From RGIG1995 sp045645205 (GTDB lineage Bacteria > Bacillota > Clostridia > Oscillospirales > CAG-272): 32,226 bases of DNA. The notes under the pieces were generated by a model that was given only the letters and a program-made list of their open reading frames with translations, made no database searches and had not been told where the DNA came from. Location: NCBI GenBank assembly GCA_045645205.1, contig JAZRIJ010000081.1:1-32226 (forward strand), written 5' to 3'. The translations under genes and the position numbers were made by a program. Below, in pieces: positions 19,702-28,694 of this stretch. Numbering within the stretch: position 1 is the stretch's first letter; each line of letters opens with the position of its first letter.

Positions 19702-20610
19702 TCAGTTTTGTTCGTCCGTTTCCTCAATGTCATCATCTGCGGTAAACAGATCTTCCTTTGCCTTTGGCTTGTGTGTTTCCTTCTTTTTCTCCCCACCACT
19801 GCAAAGAACAGCAAAGCCAATACATCTTGATAAAACATAGAGCGAAACAACACTTCCGTATAGATAATAAGTTGTCTGTAACGAAAACTCTGCCGTTCCG
19901 TTTACCAGAGAAATAACCTCGGGAATAAATGCGGTTGACAAGAACAACACAGACAAATTTGCAAAAATAAAATACAAAATAGGTTTTGAGATTCCCAGCA
20001 GAGTCCTTGACTCAAAAAGCTGATAAAGCATCAGAACTATTAAAGCCAATTGCTGAATTACTCTTACAGGACTGTTTATCAAAACCGAGTGATCAAAATA
20101 AACACTCATAATAAAGAGAAGAGTCCATACTATCGGAAAGAAAGACAATACCGAAGTAAAGTTCGTCTTGTTCTTTCCCGAAAATGCAACGGCAAAGTAA
20201 TATATTCCTGTCGGAAAAGCAATAACAGAACATGCATATCTCAGTTTATATACAGTAATTGCCGCTGCGCCGTATGCAATACCGATACTATCCGACATAA
20301 AGAATGATACTGCCGAAAAAATCATCACTGCTGCCGCCGCAAACGAAGTAAGAGTTGTAAACCAAAACCCGTGCTTTATATCCTTAGGAAGCGCATCACG
20401 CCTTACAATAAGCACACTCGAAATTACCAAAAAAACAGCTACTGTAAGATAAACATAAAATGCTTCGGGAGTCAAAACCTCTGATTTGTACAATCCAAGC
20501 TCAGCCTCAAGATAAAACTTATCAAGAATAAATTGGAAAAGTACTGCCACTCCCGATATTATCATTGTCAATACAACATATAGCCATGCAACTTTTTTGT
20601 TCTCGTTCAT
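19702..20610 (-). CDS. Polytopic membrane protein of unknown function
   Basis: The 302-residue protein has about eight membrane helices spread evenly over residues 8-265 and then a charged cytoplasmic tail (GGEKKKETHKPKAKED... ending DDDIEETDEQN). I recognise no transporter, sensor or enzyme motif. The even helix spacing and acidic tail resemble uncharacterised Clostridia membrane proteins. It has its own promoter upstream and sits between the yhaN gene and recG. AAGAG is the nearest match to a ribosome binding site. Function is not predictable here. Confidence 0.8.
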   Translation of the reverse strand: MNENKKVAWLYVVLTMIISGVAVLFQFILDKFYLEAELGLYKSEVLTPEAFYVYLTVAVFLVISSVLIVRRDALPKDIKHGFWFTTLTSFAAAAVMIFSAVSFFMSDSIGIAYGAAAITVYKLRYACSVIAFPTGIYYFAVAFSGKNKTNFTSVLSFFPIVWTLLFIMSVYFDHSVLINSPVRVIQQLALIVLMLYQLFESRTLLGISKPILYFIFANLSVLFLSTAFIPEVISLVNGTAEFSLQTTYYLYGSVVSLYVLSRCIGFAVLCSGGEKKKETHKPKAKEDLFTADDDIEETDEQN

Positions 20611-20643
20611 ATCTCTTTTCCTTGTTTTTTGTTATTTAAAACA

Positions 20644-20672
20644 ATTATACACCATTTTTTTATATTTTTCAA
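20644..20672 (-). promoter_or_regulatory. Promoter of the polytopic membrane protein gene
   Basis: TTGAAA at 20672-20667, a 17-base spacer, TATAAT at 20649-20644 on the minus strand. Confidence 0.75.
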
Positions 20673-20695
20673 TATGTTACATAAATTGTAAATAA

Positions 20696-23002
20696 TTAAA
20701 TTCGAATATAATTATATTTCCTGATACTTTCGGAGTTTTCCAAAAGACCAGCCTCTCTTGTCTGACTTGTTAAAATAATTGCCTGTGAAGAGTTTTCAGA
20801 ATATCTCCGCACAACTTCAAAGCAATTTACAAGTCTGACATTATCAAGACGGGCAAAGGCTTCGTCAAACACAACAGGCATTTTTTCACCTGAACGGCTA
20901 AAAAGCTCAGCCAATGCAAGTCTCAGTGAAATATATGCAACATCCTTTGTACCCGAGCTTACGCTGTCAATAGTTTTTGTATAAACAGTTCCCTCATCTT
21001 CAAAGGTATATGTCATTTCAAGAGTATCTGAAACGCCTATCTCTTTATATTTACCGTCGGTCAGTCCTCCCATAAGCCTTCCTGCCGCCGCCGACAGTCC
21101 CGGCGCAAGCTTTCTTCTCAAGGTATTTCCCGCAGACATAAGCTTTTCATATGCCAAAACATAAGCCTCATGCTTATAAGCCAGCTCTTCTATTCTGTCA
21201 TTTATTATTTTCAGTCTGCTTTCAAGCTCAGACGGTCTGTCGGTCCTTGCCTTTAACTCGGCAAGAGTTTTTTCAAGCTCTGTAAGCTTTGCGGTCAGCG
21301 CATCCTTAGCCTTAACGGTAAAATCATATCTCTTTTTGATCTCTCCTATATTTTCGGGATCAATCTCAATATCTATAGAGTCAAATTCCTCGCGTAAAGT
21401 ATCCTCGTCATACTCTGATATCTGAGCCTCGATAATTGAAGCAACAGCCTCATTTTTCTCAATTTCTTTATCGTACAAAGCTATATTGCTTGTTATTTCA
21501 GATATATCGGAAAGCACATCATCAACAGCCTTTACTGTTGCACTATAGCTTTTTTCCTCAAGTTCAATTCCCCACTTTGCTAAAACAGCCTGCGCCCTAT
21601 CAAGCCCCTCATTAAGCTTACTTTGCGCCTCAACCCTCTGATATTCACGGTAAGACAGCATTTCATTTCTGTGAAGCTCGTATTTTTCGCTTTCCTCAAT
21701 ACTCGTTATAACAGCCGTAAGCGATTCCTCATCATCCGCATCAAACATATTGAATATATCGGTTATCTTTCCCTTTGCCGAAAAAGCAAAAATCAGCATA
21801 GCTATACAAGAAGAAGCAAGCAGACCTCCTGCTATCAATAAAAAAGCCGCACCTGAACCTATCTTTTCTCCCATAAATATACCGAGAATAGCCGCCGCAA
21901 CAGCCAATACCCCAAGTATTACCGATACTGTAATAAAACGCTTTTTCTTTGTATCTAAACTGTATATTTTGTCGAGCAAGGCATCCTTGCCGCCCTCTTG
22001 TTTTATGAGCTCTGCAAGCTCTTTTGAATACTCCGCCTCCTCACCGATATTATCATTACCGTTAAAAGAGTCGACATTTCCTTTTAAGAAATCAAGTTGG
22101 TTTTTTAACTTTTCAAGCTCATTTATATATTTTTCATCAGGAAAAAAACCGTTAAACGTGGTTGCGCTTATTATCTCGCTCTTTCCCTTTTTGTAGTTTT
22201 CAGCGGCATCTCTGTATTTTTTCAATTCGCCAAACTTAGAAAGCAAAGCAAAGATTTCTGTTTTTCGCATTTGACTTGACATTTTTTCACAGTCTTTTTT
22301 ATTTTTTTCAATAGAAATAACCGTGTTGCGCAAAGAGGCTTCGCTTTGCAAAATAAGCTCGTTTGCCCGTCTTGCCTCGTCAAGCTTAAAATTCAGTTCA
22401 TCTCTTTCCCTCTCAAGCTCATCAAGCATACCTCTGCCCGTATTTTTTTTATGTTTTATCTGGACTCTCGCCTCGTCAAGCTTTTTCAAAGCCTTTTCGG
22501 TGTTGACACTTTCGTCGGCAGAGTAAAAAATATTTTCAACCGCTTGGCTGATATTCTCTCCTTTGAAATATGCCCCCTCCGACTGTCTGATATATACAGT
22601 GCCGATAAATACATCTTCAGGTATTCCGAAAAAATACTCACCCGGATTTTTTATTCCGCTAACAACAGAATTATTTGAAAGATCAACTACCGTTATGTTA
22701 TCTTTATAACCCGTTCCGTGAGCAACCATAGAACGCTCTATACGGTAACGGTTGTCGCTCGTATTTAAAATAATACTTCCCGAAGCATCGTTTGTCTTCC
22801 AGCTTATATGTCTTTTCCTTTCGCTCATCTCTCCGTCTGTTCCCTTGTTTGAAAGACCGTAGAAAACAAACTTAATAAATTCACACAGAGTGCTTTTGCC
22901 CGACTCATTCCTGCCCTCAATAAGATTTATCCCCTCGGTCAAGTTATATTCGCGCATAGACAGCTTACCAAAGCTTCCTATCTTAATGTTTTCAATATAC
23001 AT
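20696..23002 (-). CDS. yhaN: YhaN-type SMC-like ATPase
   Basis: The 768-residue protein is an SbcC/Rad50-like ATPase of the YhaN type, the partner of the YhaO nuclease. The N-terminal half-site has Walker A GRNESGKST at residues 30-38, and the C-terminal half has the signature region SSGTKDVAYISLRLALAEL and Walker B PVVFDEAFARLD. Long coiled-coil arms run in between. Unlike SbcC, the middle holds two membrane helices (about 355-400), as reported for this group, so the complex is probably membrane-tethered. It starts eight bases after the yhaO stop, so the two are co-transcribed and likely translated in step. A role in DNA end processing is inferred from the family. Confidence 0.9.
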   Translation of the reverse strand: MYIENIKIGSFGKLSMREYNLTEGINLIEGRNESGKSTLCEFIKFVFYGLSNKGTDGEMSERKRHISWKTNDASGSIILNTSDNRYRIERSMVAHGTGYKDNITVVDLSNNSVVSGIKNPGEYFFGIPEDVFIGTVYIRQSEGAYFKGENISQAVENIFYSADESVNTEKALKKLDEARVQIKHKKNTGRGMLDELERERDELNFKLDEARRANELILQSEASLRNTVISIEKNKKDCEKMSSQMRKTEIFALLSKFGELKKYRDAAENYKKGKSEIISATTFNGFFPDEKYINELEKLKNQLDFLKGNVDSFNGNDNIGEEAEYSKELAELIKQEGGKDALLDKIYSLDTKKKRFITVSVILGVLAVAAAILGIFMGEKIGSGAAFLLIAGGLLASSCIAMLIFAFSAKGKITDIFNMFDADDEESLTAVITSIEESEKYELHRNEMLSYREYQRVEAQSKLNEGLDRAQAVLAKWGIELEEKSYSATVKAVDDVLSDISEITSNIALYDKEIEKNEAVASIIEAQISEYDEDTLREEFDSIDIEIDPENIGEIKKRYDFTVKAKDALTAKLTELEKTLAELKARTDRPSELESRLKIINDRIEELAYKHEAYVLAYEKLMSAGNTLRRKLAPGLSAAAGRLMGGLTDGKYKEIGVSDTLEMTYTFEDEGTVYTKTIDSVSSGTKDVAYISLRLALAELFSRSGEKMPVVFDEAFARLDNVRLVNCFEVVRRYSENSSQAIILTSQTREAGLLENSESIRKYNYIRI

Positions 23003-23010
23003 AAGTTACC

Positions 23011-24141
23011 TCAAAAATCAATAACATTGTTTCCGCCCAACGCCGAAAGACCGTATTTCAATGCCGAATAAGCAATCTGCTTTTCTCTTTCATTATCGCT
23101 TTCAAGCAACGGCTTCAACTCCTCGTAAAATGCGCCTCTTATAGTGGGATCGTTCCCCAAGCTTTCAATATCGTAAAAAGGTCTCGTTTTGTTTACTATT
23201 TCAAGGTAAAACAGTTGTTCTTCTACCGAGGTAAAAGCGCCCTTTGAAATAACAAGCTCAGGAGATACATCTCCCTCCAACACAACCCTTACAAGAGCAT
23301 CTCTGTTATAATTTTTTTCATTGAGTACATCTTTCACTCTGGGCAAAATATCGGATATGTTCTGCGCTCCCGATATATTTACCCTTTCTATCTCATAATG
23401 CCTTTTGCCAAAACGTAATTTTTTAAAGTTTGCCTTAAGCTCGCATCTATCTTTTTCAAACTCGCAAAGAATAGCACCCTTGTATCCGCATTCTCCGAAA
23501 TCTCTTCCCTCAAGACAGCCCGAATATGCATAATAAGTATCATCTACCTTTTCAATATCCGAGCCGGCATGAATATGACCCAAAGCAACATAATCAAAAC
23601 CTGTATCCCTTATCTCTTCAATCGAGATAGGGCATTTCCCGTGTCCTGATGATGTCAGCTCGCCGTGAGCGCAAAGTATATTTATTCTCGAATTCAAATT
23701 GGGTTTTACACCCTTAAATGGATTGTAATCAAGCGTAGGAGTTACAAAAGCGTAACCGTAAACATCAACATTTAAATCATCAAAAGAAAAACACGATACG
23801 CTTGTGTTTTTGAATATATACACATTTGACGGAAATTTGACCTTGCCGTAAACACCGTCTGAAATATACGGGTCGTGGTTTCCTGGAGAAATAACAAAAC
23901 GGCACATAGGATTGTCGGCAAACTCCCGTTGGAGCATCGCCACTGTATCTCTTGTTACATTTTCGCTTTCAAAAAGGTCTCCGCTTATTACAACAATATC
24001 TATACCGTTCAACTTAACAAAATTCATCATAGATAAAAAAGAAGACAACAGCTCGCTTCTTCTCAGTTCCGATTTTCTGATATCTCCGCACACAAAGGGC
24101 GCATCAAGATGCAGATCGGCGCAATGCAACACTTTTACCAT
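23011..24141 (-). CDS. yhaO: YhaO-type DNA exonuclease, SbcD/Mre11-like
   Basis: The 376-residue protein is a metallophosphoesterase of the SbcD/Mre11 group. Metal-site motifs are complete: LHCADLHLDAPF, ISGDLFE, ISPGNHDPY, CAHGE and ALGHIHAG. A capping and C-terminal helical region completes the fold. The family makes double-strand DNA exonucleases or end-trimming nucleases with an SMC-like ATPase, here encoded directly downstream (yhaN). GGAGGGATAG precedes the ATG, and the promoter is back to back with that of rbfA. MVKVLHCADLHLDAPF at the start is typical of YhaO rather than SbcD. Confidence 0.9.
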   Translation of the reverse strand: MVKVLHCADLHLDAPFVCGDIRKSELRRSELLSSFLSMMNFVKLNGIDIVVISGDLFESENVTRDTVAMLQREFADNPMCRFVISPGNHDPYISDGVYGKVKFPSNVYIFKNTSVSCFSFDDLNVDVYGYAFVTPTLDYNPFKGVKPNLNSRINILCAHGELTSSGHGKCPISIEEIRDTGFDYVALGHIHAGSDIEKVDDTYYAYSGCLEGRDFGECGYKGAILCEFEKDRCELKANFKKLRFGKRHYEIERVNISGAQNISDILPRVKDVLNEKNYNRDALVRVVLEGDVSPELVISKGAFTSVEEQLFYLEIVNKTRPFYDIESLGNDPTIRGAFYEELKPLLESDNEREKQIAYSALKYGLSALGGNNVIDF

Positions 24142-24164
24142 AACTTCTATCCCTCCGTAAGACT

Positions 24165-24193
24165 ATTATACACCGACTTTAAGATTTTTTCAA
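24165..24193 (-). promoter_or_regulatory. yhaO-yhaN promoter
   Basis: TTGAAA at 24193-24188, a 17-base spacer, TATAAT at 24170-24165 on the minus strand. Confidence 0.8.
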
Positions 24194-24202
24194 CTTTATT
24201 AT

Positions 24203-24231
24203 TGAATTATTTGTATATAATGTGTTATAAT
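24203..24231 (+). promoter_or_regulatory. rbfA operon promoter
   Basis: TTGAAT at 24203-24208, an 18-base spacer, TATAAT at 24226-24231. Its -35 is only nine bases from the -35 of the divergent yhaO promoter. Confidence 0.7.
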
Positions 24232-24263
24232 GTATCAGAGTATTAAGAAAGAAGGAAAAATTT

Positions 24264-24617
24264 ATGGCAGGATACAGACGCGGAAGGATAAACGAAGAGG
24301 TTGTAAGAGAACTGTCTTCTATTATTCGCGAGGTTAAAGACCCAAGAGTTTCAAATGCGCTTATAAGTATTACAGCGGCAGATGTTACCGCTGATATGAA
24401 ATATGCAAAAATATATTTTTCGTGTATAGGCAATACAGACAAAACCGAAGTAAAAAAAGGCCTTGAAAGCGCCTCCGGTTTTATAAGAAAGCAGATTGCG
24501 GTAAGACTCAATCTCCGTCAGACACCTGAGCTTAAATTCTTGCCCGATGACTCCATAGAATACGGCGCAAATATTAACCGTTTGCTTAAACAGGTTGAGG
24601 ATGACCTGCATGATTGA
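24264..24617 (+). CDS. rbfA: Ribosome-binding factor A
   Basis: The 117-residue protein is a KH-like factor that binds immature 30S subunits and helps 16S rRNA 5'-end maturation, notably in the cold. Recognised by RRGRINEEVVRELSSIIREV, DPRVSNALISITAADVTADMKYAKIYFS, and LRQTPELKFLPDDSIEYG near the end. Length is normal. GAAGGAAAAA precedes the ATG. It leads a rightward operon with nrnA and truB, the usual Firmicutes ribosome/tRNA maturation grouping. Confidence 0.96.
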   Translation: MAGYRRGRINEEVVRELSSIIREVKDPRVSNALISITAADVTADMKYAKIYFSCIGNTDKTEVKKGLESASGFIRKQIAVRLNLRQTPELKFLPDDSIEYGANINRLLKQVEDDLHD

Positions 24618-25593
24618 CAACAACATTAATCTTCAGGAAATTGCCAAAAAAATAAAGCAAAAAGAAAAAATAATAATCATCAGCCATGTAAGACCTGACG
24701 GAGATACATTGGCGTGCGCATTTGCGTTAAAATCTATTCTTGAAGAAATGGGAAAAACAGTAATATGCGCTTCAAGCGACCGAGTTGCAGACAGACTTGC
24801 TTTCCTTTGCGACAGCAAAGTATATTTACCCGACGAAGTCCCGATTGACTTTTCTCCCGACCTTATAGTATCGGTAGACGTTGCAAGTACTTCTATGCTT
24901 GGTAACTGCGCAAAGCTTATTAAGCTTGCGGAATCAATTAAGATCGATCACCACGAATCTCCGGAAGCATTTGCTGATTACAACTATACAAAACCCGAAA
25001 GCGCATCATGTTCTGAATTAATATTTGAACTGATAAACCTGCTTACACCTGTTATGAGCGACAGAGTTTGCGAGCTTCTATATGCAGGAATAAGCTTCGA
25101 CACCGGTTGCTTCAAACATTCAAACGTTACATCATCCACACACGAAAAAGCGGCATATCTTGTATCAAGAGGTGTCGATACATCTTCGATAAATCAAAAA
25201 CTTTTCGGAAACAAAACAAAAAAAGAAATAGAAGCCTTGAAAATGGCATACAACAGCCTTGAGTTTTTTGCAGACGGTAAGATAGCTATAACCTGCATTA
25301 CAAACAAAATGCGTGAAGAAAAGGAACTGACCGAAGACGATATTGCCGACCTCGCCCAAATCCCAATAGAGATTGACGAAGTATTGATTGGCGCAATTCT
25401 AAAAGAAAAAGGCGACTCACCAAACCACTACAAAGTATCAATGAGAAGCCGTCCCGGAATAAACGCGGCAAATGCCTGCAAAAGAATAGGCGGAGGCGGA
25501 CACTTCTGCGCCGCAGGCGGTCTTGTTGTCGCAAAAACCAAAGAGGATGCTGTCAAAGCAGTGCTTGATGCGTCTCTTTGTGAAATTCAGTGA
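24610..25593 (+). CDS. nrnA: DHH-family phosphoesterase, NrnA-like nanoRNase/pAp phosphatase
   Basis: From the ATG at 24610 the protein has 327 residues. Family members degrade short RNAs and cyclic-di-nucleotide breakdown products (pApA, pGpG) and dephosphorylate pAp. The DHH domain shows SHVRPDGDTLACAFAL, SVDVAS and KIDHHES, and the C-terminal DHHA1 domain ends with the GGGGHFCAAGG RNA-binding signature. Its start overlaps the rbfA stop by eight bases, with GAGGATG in front; an upstream TTG at 24595 and an ATG at 24601 leave no room for a site. nrnA between rbfA and truB is the standard order in Firmicutes. Confidence 0.93.
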   Translation: MIDNNINLQEIAKKIKQKEKIIIISHVRPDGDTLACAFALKSILEEMGKTVICASSDRVADRLAFLCDSKVYLPDEVPIDFSPDLIVSVDVASTSMLGNCAKLIKLAESIKIDHHESPEAFADYNYTKPESASCSELIFELINLLTPVMSDRVCELLYAGISFDTGCFKHSNVTSSTHEKAAYLVSRGVDTSSINQKLFGNKTKKEIEALKMAYNSLEFFADGKIAITCITNKMREEKELTEDDIADLAQIPIEIDEVLIGAILKEKGDSPNHYKVSMRSRPGINAANACKRIGGGGHFCAAGGLVVAKTKEDAVKAVLDASLCEIQ

Positions 25594-25611
25594 AAAAGGA
25601 ATAAAACACAA

Positions 25612-26532
25612 ATGTCAGATAATACCCCTATGGGCGTGATTTGTATCAACAAGCACAAAGGCATAACATCACACACCATTGTCAATATGGTAAGAAGACT
25701 GTACAATACCAAGCAAGTGGGGCATACAGGCACACTTGATCCTATGGCTACAGGCGTTTTACCCGTTATGGTGGGGCGCGCCGTCAAAGCTTCAGAGTAT
25801 TTGACTACTGAAGACAAAAAATATGTTGCAGAAATGAAACTTGGAACAGTTACCGATTCTGGTGATATTACAGGCAATATTATATCTCAAAATAACAGTA
25901 TTCCAGGCTATGATGAAGTAAAAAAAGCAGTTTCTTTATTTATTGGAAACATAAAGCAAACTCCCCCTATGTACAGCGCTTTAAAGGTCAACGGTCAAAA
26001 ACTTATTGATTTAGCCAGAAAAGGTATTGAAGTGGAGCGTTGCGCACGTGATATATACATAAATTCTATAGAATTACAAGAAATCAACCAAGAAAACGGC
26101 AACTACAGACTAAATGTGGAGTGTTCAAAAGGAACATATATTCGCACTCTTTGTACGGATATTGGTGATAATCTGGGGTGCGGTGCAGTTATGACAAGCC
26201 TTTGCCGAACCCAAAGCGGCATCTTTTGTATTGAAAAGAGTTATACTATAGATGAACTTGAAAAAATGAGCTATGAAGAGAGACTATCTCTTCTTCGTCC
26301 TATAGACAACCTCTTTTTTGACTTAGAAACAATTACGCTTCCGCCTTTTTTTGAAAAGCTGGCAAAAAGCGGTCTTGAAATATATGTAAAAAAAATTGGT
26401 ATTTCCACTGACACAGCAAAAATCGGAAAAAAATTCAAGCTTTACGGAGAAAAAGGCTTTTTTGCCCTGGGCGAAGCAAGAGACTATCCTGACGGACGGG
26501 CCATTAAGCCCATAAAACAGTTTGTTCTGTAG
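25612..26532 (+). CDS. truB: tRNA pseudouridine-55 synthase TruB
   Basis: The 306-residue enzyme converts uridine 55 in the T loop of tRNAs to pseudouridine. The active-site motif VGHTGTLDPMATGVLP holds the catalytic Asp43. Other family marks are NKHKGITSH at the start, YVAEMKLGTVTDSGD, QTPPMYSALKVNGQ, KGTYIRTLCTDIG and a C-terminal region with FALGEARDYPDG. It follows nrnA by 18 bases; the site before its ATG is weak (AAAGGAATAAAAC). A strong terminator follows, so it ends the operon. Confidence 0.96.
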   Translation: MSDNTPMGVICINKHKGITSHTIVNMVRRLYNTKQVGHTGTLDPMATGVLPVMVGRAVKASEYLTTEDKKYVAEMKLGTVTDSGDITGNIISQNNSIPGYDEVKKAVSLFIGNIKQTPPMYSALKVNGQKLIDLARKGIEVERCARDIYINSIELQEINQENGNYRLNVECSKGTYIRTLCTDIGDNLGCGAVMTSLCRTQSGIFCIEKSYTIDELEKMSYEERLSLLRPIDNLFFDLETITLPPFFEKLAKSGLEIYVKKIGISTDTAKIGKKFKLYGEKGFFALGEARDYPDGRAIKPIKQFVL

Positions 26533-26539
26533 AAATATT

Positions 26540-26578
26540 AAAAAGCAGTTTACACTGAAAAAACGTAAACTGCTTTTT
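26540..26578. terminator. Bidirectional terminator between truB and serS
   Basis: AAAAGCAGTTTAC and GTAAACTGCTTTT form a 13-base stem with poly-T on either strand. It ends the two convergent units. Confidence 0.9.
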
Positions 26579-26586
26579 TGTATAAA

Positions 26587-27867
26587 TTATTTTATAACTT
26601 CCTTACCGCCCATGTACATACGAAGAGGTTCGGGAATTAGAATACTGCCGTCTGCCTGCAGGTTATTTTCAAGGAATGCAATAAGCATTCTGGGAGGAGC
26701 GACAACGGTATTATTAAGCGTATGTGGAAAGTAGTTGTCTTTTTCTTTTCTTCTGATTCTGATGCCGAGACGTCTTGCCTGTGCATCACCAAGGTTTGAA
26801 CAGCTACCGACTTCAAAATACTTCTGCTGACGGGGAGACCAGGCTTCAACGTCAATACTCTTGACCTTAAGATCTGCAAGGTCGCCTGAACAACACTCAA
26901 GTGTGCGCACAGGAATATCAAGGCTTCTGAAAAATTCAACAGTATATGTGTACATCTTCTTAAACCAATCCATACTCTCTTCAGGTTTACAGATAACGAC
27001 CATTTCCTGTTTTTCAAACTGATGGATTCTATATACGCCTCTTTCTTCAATACCGTGAGCGCCAACCTCTTTTCTGAAACAGGGAGAATAACTTGTCATA
27101 GTCTTTGGCAGTTCAGCCTCGTCTGTAATAGTGTTTATAAATTTACCGACCATAGAATGTTCACTTGTACCAATAAGATACAGGTCTTCGCCCTCTATCT
27201 TGTACATCATATTTTCCATTTCCGCAAAGCTCATAACACCCGTAACAACATCACTTCTAATCATAAACGGAGGAATATAGTAAGTAAAGCCCTTATCAAT
27301 CATAAAATCACGCGCATAAGAGATAATTGCAGAATGAAGTCTTGCAATATCGCCACAGAGATAATAAAAGCCATTACCGCTGGTTCTTCTTGCGCTGTCA
27401 AGATCAATACCGTTAAGTCTTTCCATAATATCAACATGATAAGGAATTTCATATTCGGGAACTACGGGCTCTCCAAAGCGCTCAACCTCAACGTTTTCGC
27501 TGTCGTCCCTGCCTATCGGAACCGACTCATCAATGATGTTTGGAATAACCATCATACGACTCTTAACATCATTTTCGAGCTGCTCAATTTTTTCTTCAAG
27601 CGCAGCAAGCTCTCCTGCTGCATCGCTTACCTGCTTCTTTGCAGCTTCAGCTTCTTCTTTTCTGCCCTGCGCCATAAGCTTGCCAATTTCCTTGCTTACA
27701 GTGTTTCTCATTGCGCGGATAGAGTCTCTCTTTGCCTTTGCTTCTCTGTTTTGTACATCGAGTTCAATCACCTCGTCAACCAAAACAAGCTTGTCATCTT
27801 GAAATTTTTTCTTGATATTTTCCTTTACGATTTCAGGATTTTCACGTAAAAATTTGATGTCTAACAT
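26587..27867 (-). CDS. serS: Seryl-tRNA synthetase
   Basis: The 426-residue class II synthetase charges tRNA-Ser. The N-terminal MLDIKFLRENPEIVKENIKK and the long coiled-coil arm (about 30-110) that grips the tRNA extra arm are followed by motif 2 (SPCFRKEVGAHGIEERGVYR, then IHQFEKQE) and a C-terminal HTLNNTVVAPPRMLIAFLEN segment in motif 3. Length is normal. AGGAG precedes the ATG. The gene has a long T-box leader, so uncharged tRNA-Ser should switch it on. The residues around motif 3 (NNTVVAPPRM) differ from the more common NGSGLAxxRT form, a variant seen in some Clostridia as far as I recall. Confidence 0.95.
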   Translation of the reverse strand: MLDIKFLRENPEIVKENIKKKFQDDKLVLVDEVIELDVQNREAKAKRDSIRAMRNTVSKEIGKLMAQGRKEEAEAAKKQVSDAAGELAALEEKIEQLENDVKSRMMVIPNIIDESVPIGRDDSENVEVERFGEPVVPEYEIPYHVDIMERLNGIDLDSARRTSGNGFYYLCGDIARLHSAIISYARDFMIDKGFTYYIPPFMIRSDVVTGVMSFAEMENMMYKIEGEDLYLIGTSEHSMVGKFINTITDEAELPKTMTSYSPCFRKEVGAHGIEERGVYRIHQFEKQEMVVICKPEESMDWFKKMYTYTVEFFRSLDIPVRTLECCSGDLADLKVKSIDVEAWSPRQQKYFEVGSCSNLGDAQARRLGIRIRRKEKDNYFPHTLNNTVVAPPRMLIAFLENNLQADGSILIPEPLRMYMGGKEVIK

Positions 27868-27900
27868 AATATCTTTCTCCTAATTTTTATTACACAAATT

Positions 27901-28203
27901 AAAAAATAAAAAGCCTTTCCTTTGTCCCGCATCAAAAAGCAAAAAGGGCAATAAAACCCATAAGCTCAAAATTTGGGACGGAAATGCTCCGCGGTACCAC
28001 CCATATTGCGCGTCTTGCCGACACACCTCTCTTTAGGGTAAATATATTTTTTACTATCTACCCCTGTGCTGTAAAGGGCACACCCTCCCATAACTCATCG
28101 CCAGGGCAAAGCTCTGAAAACGGAAAACAGCCATATCATCCTCACCGGTTTTCACCAACCACCAGCTCTCTGTACGGTACATGACAGTATTTTTTTCATC
28201 AAA
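27901..28203 (-). promoter_or_regulatory. T-box leader of serS
   Basis: The minus-strand leader has the T-box GGTGGTACCGCG (about 27999-27988), which binds the tRNA acceptor end, and a Stem I region with AGAGAGCTGGTGG and GGTGAAAACC. A terminator stem follows (GTCCC/GGGAC and TTTCC/GGAAA, then TTTTTATTTTTT at 27912-27901). Binding of uncharged tRNA-Ser should favour the antiterminator and let transcription reach serS. The specifier triplet is not clear by eye; a TCC or AGC within 28137-28093 would fit serine. The promoter is at 28240-28211. Confidence 0.9.
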
Positions 28204-28210
28204 TGCTTAA

Positions 28211-28240
28211 ATAATGTATTTTAATAAATTCTTCAGTCAA
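28211..28240 (-). promoter_or_regulatory. serS leader promoter
   Basis: TTGACT at 28240-28235 overlaps the mgsA stop; an 18-base spacer leads to CATTAT at 28216-28211. Confidence 0.55.
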
Positions 28241-28647
28241 AATTTATTTTTTGCATATTTGGGGTTAACGATCTGTCTCCAATCAAGGTCGCCTCTGTCA
28301 AGCGCACGAACCAAAACTTCTGCAGTTGCAATATTTGTTGCCAAAGGAACATTGTGAATATCGCACAATCTTACAAGGTTATTGTCATTCTCAAAATTAT
28401 AGTCAGAATCCCTGAAAAACAAAAGCAAGTCTATCTCATCATAAGAAATACGTGAAGCCAACTGTTCTGCGCCCCCCTGCTGTCCGGAGAGAAGACACTC
28501 AATATTAAGACCTGTAGCATCGGAAATATATTTTCCTGTTGTCCCTGTGGCAAAAAGGTCGTGCTTACTCAATATTCCGCAATATGCAATGCAAAACTGA
28601 GTCATCAATTCTTTTTTCTTTTCTCCTGCAATAATTGCTATCTGCAT
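28237..28647 (-). CDS. mgsA: Methylglyoxal synthase
   Basis: The 136-residue enzyme turns dihydroxyacetone phosphate into methylglyoxal and phosphate, a bypass of lower glycolysis. Motifs fit throughout: IAGEKKKELMTQFCIAY, LSKHDLFATGTTGKYI, LSGQQGGAEQLASRI, EIDLLLFFRD (catalytic Asp region) and VPLATNIATAEVLV. Length is close to the family's usual. AAGGAGG lies before the ATG. It starts 47 bases after the minD stop, so both are probably co-transcribed; that pairing is common in Clostridia. Confidence 0.94.
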   Translation of the reverse strand: MQIAIIAGEKKKELMTQFCIAYCGILSKHDLFATGTTGKYISDATGLNIECLLSGQQGGAEQLASRISYDEIDLLLFFRDSDYNFENDNNLVRLCDIHNVPLATNIATAEVLVRALDRGDLDWRQIVNPKYAKNKF

Positions 28648-28694
28648 TTTTTCCTCCTTATAAGTGGATTAATGGATTTATACGTATATAAATT

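Noticed and set aside
27022..27849. Long plus-strand ORF of 275 codons
   Set aside because: It lies entirely antisense to serS, has no ribosome binding site or recognisable motif and is a frame shadow.
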